Program-made: the position numbers and the translations under genes
The notes under the pieces: model-generated
What the model was told of the DNA's origin: nothing
Database searches by the model: none
The model's input: the letters and a program-made list of their open reading frames with translations, nothing else
From: Cyrtodaria siliqua
Lineage: Eukaryota; Mollusca; Bivalvia; Adapedonta; Hiatellidae
Direction of reading: 5' to 3'
NCBI GenBank assembly: GCA_037043455.1
Contig: JAWPHD010007159.1
Span: 62,001-126,000 of the forward strand
Length of the DNA stretch: 64,000 bases
Shown here: piece after piece, positions 1-12,470 of the stretch
How positions within the stretch are numbered: position 1 is the stretch's first letter
Layout: every line of letters begins with the position of its first letter

Positions 1-429
1 AATGTTGTGTTCTATAGTCTTACAGTTTATGTCATATCCAGTTCATCTCCACAATCTTATTTCTTTTAAAACCTTAACTTGGCAGTTTATTGCCAATAAT
101 ATTTGTTATATGCTTTATGGTTTCTAAAAGTGTTAATTAAACGAGTTCAGGCATAATAGCAGGTTAAAATGAAGAATAGTGCAATTTCAAGACGACAGTG
201 GCATACATGTATCCCACTGTATCCATGGTAGTAGTGCTAGACACATCGCCCCAACCCTACCCGTTCTCTTTTAAGATTATTTCTCAGAGTTTATACTAAA
301 TACGCATCCATTAGTGCACGTAAACGACCTACAAAGACATGTAACAGTAGAAACCTATTTGTTTTTCATGTATCACAGTTCCAATATGGTGAATAGTACC
401 ATGTTTAAACAGATGGAAGGCACAGCACG
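1..429. other. Non-coding AT-rich stretch
   Basis: I see no gene, RNA or clear repeat here. The short open frames have no recognisable domain and look like chance ORFs in AT-rich DNA. Confidence 0.5.
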
Positions 430-745
430 TAGATATACAAGTCGAACAGGAAATATAGCTTTCGCGAAAAAGCACAGTCAACCAGAAACACGTATTAAAA
501 CGAACAAGAAGTACAACGTTGATGGGAAACAAGGCATATGTCATCATAAACACAACCGGTTTGACAATAGCACAACCGCCTTAGAACGGTCAGTGGCAAA
601 CTGGCCGCTGGGGGTTTACACCAGGCTCTAGGGTGAACGAAACCTCACTCTTACCCTAGTTCATCGCAGTTAAACGGGACAGTGTACATACACTTATTAA
701 TAAGAACTATAAGTATAAAACATAAATGATCACGTATGTATATAT
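430..745 (-). mobile_element. Family A retroelement 3' end, antisense fragment
   Basis: This is the complement of the 3' region that follows the reverse-transcriptase-like ORF at 44.3-44.9 kb. Shared landmarks in order are a GAACAGGAAA tail near 440, CAGTCAACCA near 476, TTGACAATAG at 561, the block AACGGTCAGTGGCAAA near 588 and AAACGGGACAGTGTA near 673. It carries no coding sequence. It is a diverged, 5'-truncated insertion by inference. Confidence 0.7.
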
Positions 746-764
746 GAATATAAAAATCAAAAAG

Positions 765-1300
765 CATAGAATGTAGATATAAAAAACCAAAGGAAAAGTA
801 GCATTTAAGGACGACAGTCAACCACAAACACACCCAGAAACATAGAACAATTTTAAAGATGAATAAAAGGCAAAATAAGACATTCCAGCGAGCCCAGTAT
901 AGGTGGATTTGAAGTAGAATATCGCTTAAGCCGGTGCTAGGGGGCATGAGAGGTGTTGCTTCTTTCATTTCTTTTCATGAACAGACTCAATAAAACCGAG
1001 TCTGCTGATTTATTCTCTTAATTGTGTTTGTTGCTCTCAAAGGATCACCTTTATCAGTATTTATTAAAAACAATAAGTGTTGACAATAGGGCTACCGCCT
1101 TGGAACTGTCAGTGGCAAAAAAGGCCGCTTGGAGGTTTAAACCAGGTTCAAGGGTGCACCAAACTTCACTCTTACCCTATTGTCATCCCAATAAACGGGA
1201 CAGTGTAAATAAAATATCCCCACAATGCAAGTACTACTCAATAATTTAGCAGAAGACAGAGCAAAAAGGACACAAACCATTAAGGGTACGAAAATTCAAA
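765..1300 (-). mobile_element. Family A retroelement 3' end, antisense, interrupted
   Basis: A second antisense 3' end of the same retroelement. The tail block GACGACAGTCAACCACAAAC lies near 811, and the core block TTGACAATAGGGCTACCGCC begins at 1080. About 180 bases of unrelated DNA (family B) sit between the two blocks where better copies have only about 20 bases. A further match to the 3' UTR follows to about 1300. Confidence 0.7.
890..1073 (+). mobile_element. Family B repeat fragment inserted in a family A copy
   Basis: It shares AGTAGAATATCGCT, the block CAATAAAACCGAGTCTGCT and a following TTGTT..CAAAGGATCA stretch with copies at 3.2 kb and 40.2 kb. The copy at 39.9-40.35 kb defines the family. 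No ORF. Its borders here are inferred from the gap it makes in the family A copy. Confidence 0.55.
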
Positions 1301-1436
1301 ATTGAAGGCAACCAGCAAACGCTACATTTTATTGAGGATTAAGAGAGACGTCATCATAAGTATGGTCTACAATATATCTGGTCATCGCACAATCACAGAG
1401 GAAAAGATCCCCGCCAGGTTGTATTCTCTAACACGC

Positions 1437-1692
1437 AAACATCCAAGCCCTCCAAGAAGCGAAAACGGGGTTGGCTGGTGTATGAAATAAACCCTTAATT
1501 CCGGCTTGAAAGAATTGCATATTGTAAAATTAAAACATGGAATACGTAATGTTACACAGGTTATCACATTTTCTTCTGTAAAAAAGGTTTTCAAACGTGC
1601 TTTATTGTGGAAATATCCATTTTAAAATCCTGCTAATACAAGTTTTCCTGTCGCTCAATGGAATTAAAGCGGGACCATGTAATGTACACTTT
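1437..1692 (-). mobile_element. MITE D, antisense copy
   Basis: The complement of this stretch aligns with 52,721-53,215 (minus its inserted SINE) and 62,786-63,050. Shared parts are a CCAACCCCGTTTTCGCTTCTTGG block at one side, a GGTTTATTTCAT stretch, and a terminal GGTCC..CTTTAATTCCAT. Better copies have terminal inverted repeats near CATTACGTGGTCC. It is non-coding, so a non-autonomous DNA transposon is the likely class. Confidence 0.6.
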
Positions 1693-2893
1693 ACCTTCCT
1701 GCAGTCCTGTTCAGTCAGGTTGAAACTACCTATGCAACGGTAAATTTAAACTATGAATGAACTATTTTTTCAGAAATGTGTATTCGCCATAGAACAGCAT
1801 TTATTGACCTGTACATTAATAGTACCTTAAACGATAGCGTGGATTTTAAAAAAGTTAATCATTAACAGTTATTGCTGTTTCGTGTCGTACTTTTTTGCCG
1901 TTTCCTAAGGTCGATTATCATACTCTTCTTTACTATATATAAACCTGCAGCGACAACATGTTAGTCATGATGTTGTTTATCGGCTCATCGTGTCATAATG
2001 CATGAAAGTAAAGCTGATTCCATAGACTGAGAAGGATTCCTCCGATAAGTCAATATGAAGGTTATTCGGTCGATCGGCAGGTAGACGGTATGCTTACAGA
2101 TAAAAAAAAATATTTAAACGTGCAAGCTTCTTTTTATTTAATAATATATATTGCACGTTATTATTATCACCGTCATATTTAATTTATAAACAGCGAATAT
2201 CAATCATTCAAAATGCAGCTAGAACATAATTAATGCTGTATATTTCTCTTCCTTCATTTTGAATGTAGTCCACTGCACCTCAATAACTAATTACAGATGT
2301 AATCCCTAAAATGTGTATTTATATCATTTTCCATTTGGAGCATAAGGTCAAGTATTTTGCCGTTAGAACGCACTCTAATCAATGCACTTTGTAATCGTCT
2401 CCAAATAATTGCTCTTGTAAAATGTTGGCATCACTTCACTTCTTAATTTAATTTAATTTGCTGATACTGAAATAAACAGAACAATAAAATGAGCAACAAT
2501 GAAACTACACAAAAATCAGCAGACAGTTGTCAGTTTCAAGTGCTTCATAAATAAATCATAATTATAGTTTGTAAAGACTGCTTGCGATTTCAGGCATGCT
2601 ATAAACATATTTCTTCTAGTGAATTGTTTTATCTGCATAACCACATCGCCAATCTATGCTTAACCTCTTCCATCAAACTGTTCAGTTTGATCGAATCTCA
2701 TCTCAAAATAACCAGTTGTTCTAATCATATTATATCGTAGAGACTACCGTTTATATTTTGAATTTGATAGAATTTAGCCTTAAGTTTCATAACATTCAGT
2801 TCAAAACTAACTGTATCTTAAAAGTGGACTCATAGTCACTTATTGGTGTACAACAGGTGCATTTGTTCACATTCAGCGGACATGGACATTCTG
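1693..2893. other. Non-coding stretch with a family B scrap
   Basis: Nothing coding is visible. About 1865-1945 resembles the end of family B (a CGTGTCG...TTTCCTAAGG..ATTATCATACTC stretch). The rest is AT-rich unique-looking DNA. Confidence 0.45.
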
Positions 2894-3153
2894 GCCGACA
2901 TATTAGTGGGTGGGGTATCTTTTCTAGCCGATATATTAGCGGGTGGGGATCTTTTCTAGCCGACATATTAGTGGGTGGGGAATCTTTTCTAGCCGATATA
3001 TTAGTGGGGGTGGGGGATCTTTTCTAGCCGACATATAAGAGGGTGGGGATCTTTTCTAGCCGACATATTAGTGGGTGGGGATCTTTTCTAGCCGACATAT
3101 TAGTGGGTGGGGGATCTTTTCTAGCCGACATATTAGTGGGTGGGGGATATTTT
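2894..3153. repeat. G-rich 32-34 bp minisatellite, about 8 units
   Basis: Units read GCCGACATATTAGTGGGTGG followed by GGATCTTTTCTA. Eight head-to-tail units differ by single bases and G-run length. Each has a GGGTGGGG-type run, so the plus strand has many closely spaced G-tracts. Confidence 0.9.
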
Positions 3154-3169
3154 GGAATACTCGAGACTA

Positions 3170-3310
3170 GTCACTTTAATTTTAAAGTAGAATATCGCTA
3201 AAGCCGTTTCTAGGGCTGCGTAAAAGAGGTTGCATCTTATATATTCTCTCAGTAGACTCAATAAAACTGTGTATGCTACCATGTTTTCTTGTTTGTGTTA
3301 GTTACTACCA
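3170..3310 (+). mobile_element. Family B repeat fragment
   Basis: Contains AAAGTAGAATATCGCTAAAG and, 60 bases on, CTCAATAAAACTGTGTATGC, matching the copies near 0.9 kb and 40.2 kb. Non-coding and diverged. Confidence 0.5.
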
Positions 3311-5591
3311 ACGGGTCCCGTTTACTGTACTTATTTTGAATATAACACAATGAGTTATAGCTTCTAAGGTATGCCAGATCTCAAATATACCTATATAAAT
3401 TTCTAACGCGCAATAGATTAATATTTAGATGGCGGGCGGTTTACAGTACTGTTTCTACCCAGGAATACGTAGGTTGTCTGTCTCCACCACAAGCAAATAT
3501 CGACCGATATACATAGCCGACATAGCTGGAAAATGCCGTTAAAAACAAACTCCAAACAAACACACATTAAAGGAACAACAAAGTTGCACACCACCAAACT
3601 TGAAAACATCCGGAAAAAAAATGTTGGACAGTAATGTTGGAATGCGGTTCAAATGTATCATTACACAATTTCAATACAAACAACAATATAACGTATTTAA
3701 AATATAATGTGGGGGCGTAAGGAGTTCCGTGTGGTATATAAACATGTATTATGTCGTGTTAACGGTAATTCGTGGGAAGGAATGATAATACAATTTTACA
3801 AAACGCAATGTTTGCTTATGATATGTATCATGAATCAGTAAAGGTTTACTAGTACATGTAGTATGAACGGATGTTTACAGATAAAAGCAAAGAGTGTTCT
3901 ATCAATATTCTAACATAATTATTTAAATCTGCCGTTTCTAAATAAACGTTGAAGACCAAACCGAGTCGCTTGTCAATCAATATAACTAAATGCTATACAC
4001 CGAAAATTGGAAAAACGTTTGATTGAAACTTAACATACATTATTTTCGTAAACATTAGTAAATGAGATTTGCTTCCGATAAAAGACTTAACGATTAGTAC
4101 TGTTGTCAATATAAATAACGATAACAATATATATGATATCAATTTAGTATTATCAGAGCTATGACGCGGAATCAACGTCATAGGGTTAGATCGGCAATCC
4201 CTTTGCCGAAGCGCAAAACAAATAGTTTGGTGCTATACTAATTGATCGCCATCGGTAAGACTCTTGAAATTGAGTTTGAAGATTATTTAGAATTGCGACC
4301 TTGGAACATTCTTTTGGAAAGAGCAACGCATTCGTCTTAAATATTGCCGTGCAACTGGCCACTTGAGATCAACCTATAAAGAATACCATTGTTTCGTATA
4401 AATTAATATCGATATATTTAAAGATGCCTCCTATCCTTAGTATCGACATGCATGATCAAATATAATTGCATACGGCAGTCATACACTTCCGATGGGAACA
4501 TAATCAAACAGAACGTTGTTTATAGAGATTGGGATCATTGGTGCAATACACTTTTAATTATACAACATTTATTGAAATATGTCATGTTTATATATTGTGT
4601 AAGCCATCTTTATGAAATCTTCACATTTTGACAAATGATTGACATTTTATACAAACAAATATTTCTGCCATCCCGAAGATGGTATGCATTAGACGGTGAA
4701 CATGGAATCGTCAAGATATTTTCACACCATTCCATGGCTAGCGGCGTCTGGTCCCAGGTTCTAACAAAACGCTTTGCCTAAACCAGAAAACAAAATACAC
4801 AATGGAAATCATACAACGAACAATTTGACAGATCTTAGTAGTATACTGCCGGATTTAAAATGAAAAATATCACTACGATAGCAACTTGAATTGCTTCTTC
4901 TTTTTTTTGTCTTCGTCAGATGGTTCCTTTTTTTCCAGAAATATCCATACGTTTAGCACAACGTCAAATAAAACGGAGTATCGATTAAATATTTTTAATA
5001 TTAGACACCTTGCAATTGATAGGTCATCTAAAAACCATTTTAAGAGGCACATAGTATCTAACGTGGAGTCTCTGTTTCGTCAGCTAGGTCATTTGCATAT
5101 ACATAATCTTTCGTAGGCTAGTTGATACTACCATGGGTCTAGTTCCTAAAATGAATCGTTTAGTTTCCAGAGAGATGTTGTAATTTTCCAAACAGTCTAA
5201 AACAATTCCATTTACGTTTTTTCTTATCTTACCCGTAATGGTGTGCTGTCTTGTTGCTCTGTTTTCTGCCAAGTCAATGAGTAATTGCTTTGTGACTTTC
5301 TATGCTTTTGTTTATATTTCACTATATATGATCATCTATGTGTTATACTTATGTTTTGTCTATTAATTCTGCCTTGTTAATGTTTGTTAGAGAATATAGC
5401 CTGGTGAAGACATCGTTTTCAGGCATACCGGATAAGTAAATCCGTCATTTTACCGGGGATAGATTTTTCCATCCCACCCTAGGGTCGAGATAAAAGTCAC
5501 GCGCGCACCAACATCTGGTATGCAGGAAAACATGCAAAACGTTAGTATCTGGCGGCTTCATCTTGTCTCTGATATGCACGAAAAAGAATAT

Positions 5592-5677
5592 ATCATAGGT
5601 ATTCGGTTAAGATAGGGAATTCCAACCCTCGGTGAACCAATAAAATCACTTATACCACGGGTTAGAATCTTAACCGG
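5592..5677. repeat. Imperfect hairpin inside an inserted MITE (unit 1)
   Basis: The left arm CGGTTAAGATAGGGAATTCC is intact, but the right arm has lost about 11 bases, leaving GGGTTAGAATCTTAACCG. Unit 2 keeps a perfect 25-bp hairpin at the equivalent place. Confidence 0.75.
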
Positions 5678-5921
5678 ATGCCCACGAAAGATTCATCTAA
5701 TATACACCATCCCGTTTTATTGGGATGACAATAGGGTAAAGGTGAGGTTTCGTGCACCCACGAATGTGGTTTAAACCCCATTCGATCTTTTTTGCCACTG
5801 ACCGTCCAAGGCGGTAGCCCTATTCTAAACCCTGTTATGTGTGTAATGTCATATCTTCCCTTTTATTCAACTATGTAAGTATTGTTTGTTTCTATGCGTA
5901 TTTTGGTTGACTGCTTGGTCC

Positions 5922-6034
5922 TTAAAGCTACCAAATCTCTATATCAATCGATTTCGTCTATGTTATTACTTCACACGTATCTCATTCATATTCCTGAGTT
6001 ATTACCAGTTAAAATAGGGACTGTGTAGCTTTAA
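5922..6034. mobile_element. Short TTAA-flanked MITE (unit 1)
   Basis: The element lies between two TTAA copies (5,922-5,925 and 6,031-6,034) and has short inverted ends: AGCTAC inside the left TTAA and GTAGCT before the right one. It splits the tail of a family A copy. TTAA duplication is the signature of piggyBac-type transposition. It is far too short to code for anything. Confidence 0.6.
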
Positions 6035-6068
6035 TTTTACATGTTTTCCTGTTCGACTTTTATATCTA

Positions 6069-6346
6069 CTTGTTTGTGTATATATTCAGGTATGACATCT
6101 CCAGCTTGTTTGTGTATATATTCAGGTATGACTTGTTGTGTATATATTCAGGAATGACATCTCCAGCTTTTTTTTGTATATATTCAGGTATGACATCTCG
6201 GGCTTGTGGTGTATATATTCAGGTATGACATCTCCAGCTTGTTTGTGTATATATTTAGGTATGACATCTCCAGCTTGTGTGTGTATATATTCAGGTATGA
6301 CATCTCCATTTGTGTGTGTGAATATATTCAGGTATGACATCTCCTG
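6069..6346. repeat. 36-bp minisatellite, about 8 units (unit 1)
   Basis: Units read CTTGTTTGTGTATATATTCA followed by GGTATGACATCTCCAG. The period is 12 codons, so both strands stay open. The resulting repetitive ORFs are not genes. Confidence 0.9.
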
Positions 6347-6932
6347 CTTTCCTTTAACTTATACGGTACATGTACATGTAAAACAGATTTATATTTTCAA
6401 GCACGCATAACGGTTTCTTTTAAAAAAACTAGTAATAACTCATGAATATGAATGAGTCACGTGTGAAGTAGTTTCAAATCAACTAACACTCCAAAAATCG
6501 GCATATAAGCAGAAATCGATGCGTAAAATTTCACATTTTTATCTAGCCTCCGTACAGGAAACATCGGTAAATAAACGGCTTCAGAATATATGGGATAACA
6601 AAATAGGTGCCCGGAACGGGATTTGAACCGCAGCCTTGAACTTTCAAGTTTTGAAGGATGTACATTTTTAACACTAAATAGGCATTACTTAATAACTAGC
6701 GTGCACACACATACTCATCAAGCAAGCGCTAAATAACAAGTCGAGCTATGCCTATGGTGGTTCTGAGAAGAATATTACTTTCATATTGATAACATACAGT
6801 ATAACACCAGGCAATGTTAATTTACAAAAGCGACTAGATGGACTATATATTTATTGATACATCTTGAGTTTGCGTTCGAATATGTTATTTTACCCTATAG
6901 TAAATGGTAGTTAGTATACTATTTTCTCAAGG

Positions 6933-7005
6933 AGCGTTATATATTCAGTGGATAGAGCACCTGACTTGCAATCAGAAGGTACTGTATCCGAGCCCCGAAA
7001 TAGGC
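6933..7005 (+). repeat. tRNA-like sequence (unit 1), probably repeat-derived
   Basis: It has a D-arm-like CAGTGGATAGAGCACCTGA, an anticodon-like loop CTTGCAA (TGC) and a T-arm-like TATCCGAGCCCCGAA. Acceptor pairing is poor. The same sequence recurs in unit 2 and at 51.6 kb as part of a dispersed element. I read it as a transposon-embedded tRNA relic, not a working tRNA. Confidence 0.5.
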
Positions 7006-7362
7006 TAACTATTTTTTCCTGTAAACATTACTGTTACCTGTGTATAGGTGCGATGTGCAATGGTTGATGTATATACATATATGAGCTGGTGAACAAACAT
7101 GAAGTTACAAATAAGGAAATACATTAAAAAGAAGCAATCGATTGTTATCGAGACTGTGTAGCTTTAAGCTACCATGAACATTTCTGAGTAGCATTTGTTC
7201 CAATATCCCATGATTACAACATGGCAAGTGTTAGGTTTTGGGTACCCCAGGAAATGCTTTAAACAATAGCAGCCTTTTTAGACACTGATCATTCCAAAGC
7301 TTTATCCGTGCGTTTATATTGGTGATTTTCACACTTTACCCTTTCTGTATAGATAATAGTAA

Positions 7363-7457
7363 ATGGGTATTTTCATATCACTCTCTATATCAGACCTGAG
7401 ATCCATATCAGCTCGAAAGCGAGGGCCTGATATAGGATGTGATATGAAAATACACAT
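7363..7457. repeat. Fold-back (hairpin) element (unit 1)
   Basis: The arms ATGGGTATTTTCATATCAC.. and ..GTGATATGAAAATACACAT are inverted repeats about 30 bases long around a short GC-rich centre (AGCTCGAAAGCGAGG). Non-coding, MITE-like. Confidence 0.75.
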
Positions 7458-10400
7458 TTTTTATTCTGTTTAATATAATATACTTCAGCTTTTTTGAAAT
7501 GTCAGATCACACACTACGCTGTTATTAATAGGTCTAGTCCATTATGGTGTGTTCCTGTCTGTCGCGATGGTGGTACACAGCATTTCTTTTCAAAACTTGT
7601 CTTAAATTGAGTGCCATTGAATTTACAACTTTCTAATCCAGAAAATGAATGTTCACAAGTTGCTATTTCATCCACGGATAATGATGTGGTTATGTCATCC
7701 ACGGATAATGCTTTTATAGTCAATAGTATGGCTCGACAACAGGATGGAAGCAAACTATGAAAGCCAGCCGACAAAACATACACGTGACAAATCGAATCCA
7801 ATCGTAACTAATCGGTAATTTCCGTATCACTCCGGTAAAACCAATCGGAACTCTTCTCCAATTTCCGTACTCGGTAATAGTGGCTCGGAGAGTATTGGGT
7901 GCCGCTCAATGGTTTTTTGCATCAAAATGCAGCATTTGGTTCAGTTTCGATTGTAGCTCTCCGCAAAATAGTGCTCTTCTATATAATGTTATCTGAAGAA
8001 AATATTGCAGATTTGTGAGTGATTTTTATCAATTCTTGATATTGTATTGCTATGACCGATAAATTATATTTTTTAACAAAAATAAATCCCAAATATGTGC
8101 AGTTGGAATCAAGACGTTTCGGCCCCAAACAGTTCGTCGGTCCCAAACAGTTCGTTCCATATAATGACTGATAGTTTGGAAGCATTTGTTGAGTTTTCCA
8201 AATAATGACTTTAATATAACGGTAGAATTGAAGGGAAAGGAGGAAGAGCACATTGTAATTATGATTATATCAATTATGGGAGTGATTGTTTACCGTTTTG
8301 TCAGTCGAGAGTGATATGTCAGCTGCATGCATATATGAACTTGATATTGTATCAGTAAATCAATTATAAAACTTAAACAAAGAAAGATATGACTCATGAT
8401 GATCATGCTGACGTCCATGCACTTGATATATTGTTAAATTATGCTTATATGGTCTGGAAGTATATATTTTTCTCCAATCCACAGACATTAGGGTCACCTT
8501 TGACATGAGGGTTAGTTTATTGCAAGATATATATCTTATACATATATCATCTAGTGAAAACTTTCCCAGATATCATATATTTAATATAAACAATATGATA
8601 ATAGTTTATTTAACACTATTACTCTGTGATCAGTGATTACATCAAATGTATTTATTTAATAAAGGCTTCTAGAAGCATCAAACATTTTCAAAAGTTTAAA
8701 TTTCAATCGGAGGCTCTAGTGTGTTTTACAAAAGATGTTTACAGGAGGAATAACTTTTATCAATGACATTTAAAACAAAAATGGAAATCTTTATTCATAC
8801 ATAGAATTGAATGAACACTATAATTAGAGTCCAATTTTCTTGAATATGTCTGTCCCTACCACAAGCAAGATCGACCGATATACATAGTCGACATAGCTGA
8901 AAATGCCCGTTAAAAACAAACCTCCAAACAAACACACATTAAAGGAACAACAAAGTTGCACATCTACCAAACTTGAAAAACAGCTCATCCGGAAAAAAAA
9001 TGTTGGACAGTAATGTTGGAATGCGGTTCAAATGTATCATTACACAATTTCAATACAAACAACAATATAACGTATTTAAAATATAATGTGGGGGCGTAAG
9101 GAGTTCCGTGTGTATATAAACATGTATTATGTCGTGTTAACGGTAATTCGTGTGAAGGAATGATAATACAATTTTACAAAACGCAATGTTTGCTTATGAT
9201 ATGTATCATGAATCAGTGACGGTTTACTAGTACATGTAGTATGAACGGATGTTTACAGATAAAAGCAAAGAGTGTTCCATCAATATTCTAACATAATTAT
9301 TTAAATCTGCCGTTTCTAAATAAACGTTGAAGACCAAACCAAGTCGCTTGTCAATCAATATAACTAAATGCTATACACCGAAAATTGGGAAAACGTTTGA
9401 TTGAAACTTAACATACATTATTTTCGTAAACATTAGTAAATGAGATTTGCTTCCGATAAGAGACTTAACGATTAGTACTGTTGTCAATATAAATAACGAT
9501 AACAATATATATGATATCAATTTAGTATTATCAGAGCTATGACGCGGAATCAATGTCATAGGTTTAGATCGGCAATCCCTTTGCCGAAGTGCAAAACAAA
9601 CAGTGTGATGCTATACTAGTTGATCGATTTCGGTAAGAATCTTGAAATTGAGTTTGAAGATTGTTTAGAATTGCGACCTTGGAAGATTCTTTTGGAAAGA
9701 GCAACGCATTCGTCTTAAATATTGCCGTGCAACTGGCCACTTGAGATCAACATATAAAGAATACCATTGTTTCTTATACATTAATATCGACACATTTAAA
9801 GATGCCTCCTATCCTTAGTATCGACATGCATGATCAAATATAATTGCATACGGCAGTCATACACTTCCGATGGGAACATAATCAAACAGAACGTTGTTTA
9901 TAGAGATTGGGATCATTGGTGCAATACACTTTTAATTATACAACATTTATTGAAATGGAATATGTCATGTTTATATATTGTCATGATTGTGTAAGCCATC
10001 TTTATGAAATCTTCACATTTTGACAAATTATTGACATTTTATACATACAAATAATTCTGCCATCCCGAAGATGGTATGCATATGACGGTGAACATGGAAT
10101 CGTCAATGAGATATTTTCACACCATTCCATGGCTAGCGGCGTCTGGTCCCAGGTTCTAACAAAACGCTTTGCCTAAACCAGAAAACAAAATACACAATGG
10201 AAATCATACAACGAACAATTTGACAGATCTTAGTAGTATACTGCCGGATTTAAAATGAAAAATATCACTACGATAGCAAATTGAGTTGCTTCTTTTGTTT
10301 TGTCTTCATCAGATGGTTCCTTTTTTTCCAGAAATATCTATACGTTTAGCACAACGTCAAATAAAACGGAGTATCGATTAAATATTTTTAATATTAGATA

Positions 10401-10992
10401 CCTTGCAATTGATAGGTCATCTAAAAACCATTTTAAGAGGCACAGAGTATCTGACGTGGAGTCTCTGTTTCGTCAGCTAGGTCATTTGCATATACATAAT
10501 CTTTCGTAGGCTAGTTGATACTACCATGGGTCTTGTTCCTAAAATGAATCGTTTAGTTTCCAGAGAGATGTTGTAATTTTCCAAACAGTCTAAAACAATT
10601 CCATTTACGTTTTGTCTTATCGTACCCGTAATGGTGTGCTGTCTTGTTGCTCTGTTTTCTGCCAAGTCAATGAGTAATTGCTTTGTGACTTTCTATGCTT
10701 TTGTTAATATTTCACTATATATGATCATCTATGTGTTATACTTATGTTTTGTCTATTAATTCTGCCTTGTTAATGTTTGTTAGAGAATATAGTCTGGTGA
10801 AGACATCGTTTTCAGGCATACCGGATAAGTAAATCCGTCATTTTACCGGGGATAGATTTTTCCATCCCATGGGTCGAGATAAAAGTCACGCGCGCACCAA
10901 CATCTGGTATGCAGGAAAACATGCAAAACGTTAGTAGCTGGCGGCTTCAACTTGTCTCTGATATGCACGAAAAAGAATATATCATAGGTATT

Positions 10993-11072
10993 CGGTTAAG
11001 ATAGGGAATTCCAACCCTCGGTGAACCAATAAAATCACTTATACCACGGGTTGGAATTCCCTATCTTAACCG
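10993..11072. repeat. Perfect 25-bp inverted repeat, 30-base loop (unit 2)
   Basis: The left arm (10,993-11,017) begins CGGTTAAGATAGGGAATTCC. The right arm (11,048-11,072) is its exact complement. It lies inside the insertion that breaks the family A copy. Confidence 0.85.
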
Positions 11073-11317
11073 GATGCCCATGAAAGATTCCTATAATATA
11101 CACCATCCCGTTTTATTGGGATGACGATAGGGTAAAGGTGAAGTTTCGTGCACCCACGAAAGTGGTTTAAACCCCATTCGGTCTTTTTTGCCACTGACCG
11201 TCCAAGGCGGTAGCCCTCTTCTAAACCCTGTTATGTGTGTAATGTCATATCTTCCCTTTTATTCAACTATGTAAGTATTGTTTGTTTCTATGCGTATTTT
11301 GGTTGACTGGTTGGTCC

Positions 11318-11430
11318 TTAAAGCTACCAAATCTCTATATCAATCGATTTCGTCTTTGTAATTACTTCACACGTATCTCATTCATATTCCTGAGTTATTA
11401 CCAGTTAAAATAGGGACTGTGTAGCTTTAA
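11318..11430. mobile_element. Short TTAA-flanked MITE (unit 2)
   Basis: Same 113-base element as at 5,922-6,034, with TTAA at both borders and AGCTAC/GTAGCT inverted ends. Confidence 0.6.
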
Positions 11431-11464
11431 TTTTACATGTTTTCCTGTTCGACTTTTATATCTA

Positions 11465-11816
11465 CTTGTTTGTGTATATATTCAGGTATGACATCTCCAG
11501 CTTGTTTGTGTATATATTCAGGTATGACTTGTTGTGTATATATTCAGGAATGACATCTCCAGCTTGTTTTTGTATATATTCAGGTATGACATCTCGAGCT
11601 TGTTTTTGTATATATTCAGGTATGACATCTCGAGCTTGTTGTGTATATATTCAGGTATGACATCTCCAGCTTGTTTGTGTATATATTCAGGTATGACATC
11701 TCCAGCTTGTTTGTGTATATATTTAGGTATGACATCTCCAGCTTGTGTGTGTATATATTCAGGTATGACATCTCCATTTGTGTGTGTGTATATATTCAGA
11801 TATGACATCTCCTGCT
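11465..11816. repeat. 36-bp minisatellite, about 10 units (unit 2)
   Basis: Same units as 6,069-6,346 but with two more copies, the usual way minisatellite alleles differ. Confidence 0.9.
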
Positions 11817-12398
11817 TTCCTTTAACTTATACGGTACATGTACATGTAAAACAGATTTATATTTTCAAGCACGCATAACGGTTTCTTTTTAAAAAACTAG
11901 TAATAACTCATGAATATGAATGAGTCACGTGTGAAGTAGTTTCAAATCAACTAACACTCCGAAAATCGGCATATAAGCAGAAATCGATGCGTAAAATTTC
12001 ACATTTTTATCTAGCCTCCGTACAGGAAACATCGGTAAATAAACGGCTTCAGAATATATGTGATAACAAAATAGTTGCCCGGAACGGGATTTGAACCGCA
12101 GCCTTGAACTTTCAAGTTTTGAAGGATGTACATTTTTAACACTAAATAGGCATTACTTAATAACTAGCGTGCACACACATACTCATCAAGCAAGCGCTAA
12201 ATAACAAGTCGAGCTATGCCTATGGTTGTTCTGAGAAGAATATTACTTTCATATTGATAACATACAGTATAACACCAGGCAATGCTAATTTACAAAAGCG
12301 ACTAGATGGACTATATATTTATTGATACATCTTGAGTTTGCGTTCGAATATGTTATTTTACCCTATACATGGTAGTTAGTATACTATTTTCTCAAGGA

Positions 12399-12470
12399 GC
12401 GTTATATATTCAGTGGATAGAGCACCTGATTTGCAATCAGAAGGTACTGTATCCGAGCCCCGAAATAGGC
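12399..12470 (+). repeat. tRNA-like sequence (unit 2)
   Basis: Same as 6,933-7,005 with a T in place of C before the anticodon-like loop. Repeat-borne, not a functional tRNA by context. Confidence 0.5.

Larger units (their letters stand above)
5226..6075 (+). mobile_element. Family A retroelement 3' end, sense, interrupted (unit 1)
   Basis: Sense copy of the 3' region seen at 44.9-45.3 kb: GTTGCTCTGTTTTCTGCCAAG near 5,252, GCTTTGTGACTTTCTATGC near 5,287, CCCGTTTTATTGGGATGACA near 5,711, CCGTCCAAGGCGGTAGCCCT near 5,802, and GGTTGACTG..GGTCCTT near 5,905. Two insertions break it: about 290 bases near 5,410-5,700 holding a hairpin, and the TTAA-flanked MITE at 5,922-6,034. It has no coding sequence. 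Confidence 0.7.
3476..8848. repeat. Tandem segmental duplication, unit 1 (about 5.37 kb)
   Basis: This unit starts in CCACCACAAGC.. and ends at CCAATTTTCTTGAATATG. It is repeated directly downstream at 8,849-14,370. The two units match base for base over long stretches, with scattered substitutions and few indels. The visible indels are 8 against 10 minisatellite units, about 52 bases missing here near 7,072, and a shortened hairpin arm near 5,664. No gene is recognisable in either unit. The upstream flank (3,450-3,475) resembles part of the SINE at 52.9 kb. Confidence 0.9.
10619..11466 (+). mobile_element. Family A retroelement 3' end, sense, interrupted (unit 2)
   Basis: Unit 2 counterpart of 5,226-6,075 with the same landmarks and the same two insertions, so those insertions pre-date the tandem duplication. 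Confidence 0.7.

Noticed and set aside
2894..3153. CRISPR-like array
   Set aside because: Head-to-tail units without unique spacers, in a eukaryotic context. The same applies to the arrays at 30.4 and 56.2 kb.
6069..6410. Repetitive ORFs on both strands across the 36-bp minisatellite (also 11,466-11,878)
   Set aside because: The unit is exactly 12 codons, so frames stay open by arithmetic. Copy number differs between the duplicates and no domain is seen.
6933..7005. A functional tRNA gene here or at 12,399, 27,450, 42,441, 50,817, 51,620 or 52,945
   Set aside because: Each lies inside a repeat or runs into a SINE body, pairing of the acceptor arm is poor, and several copies share the same decay.
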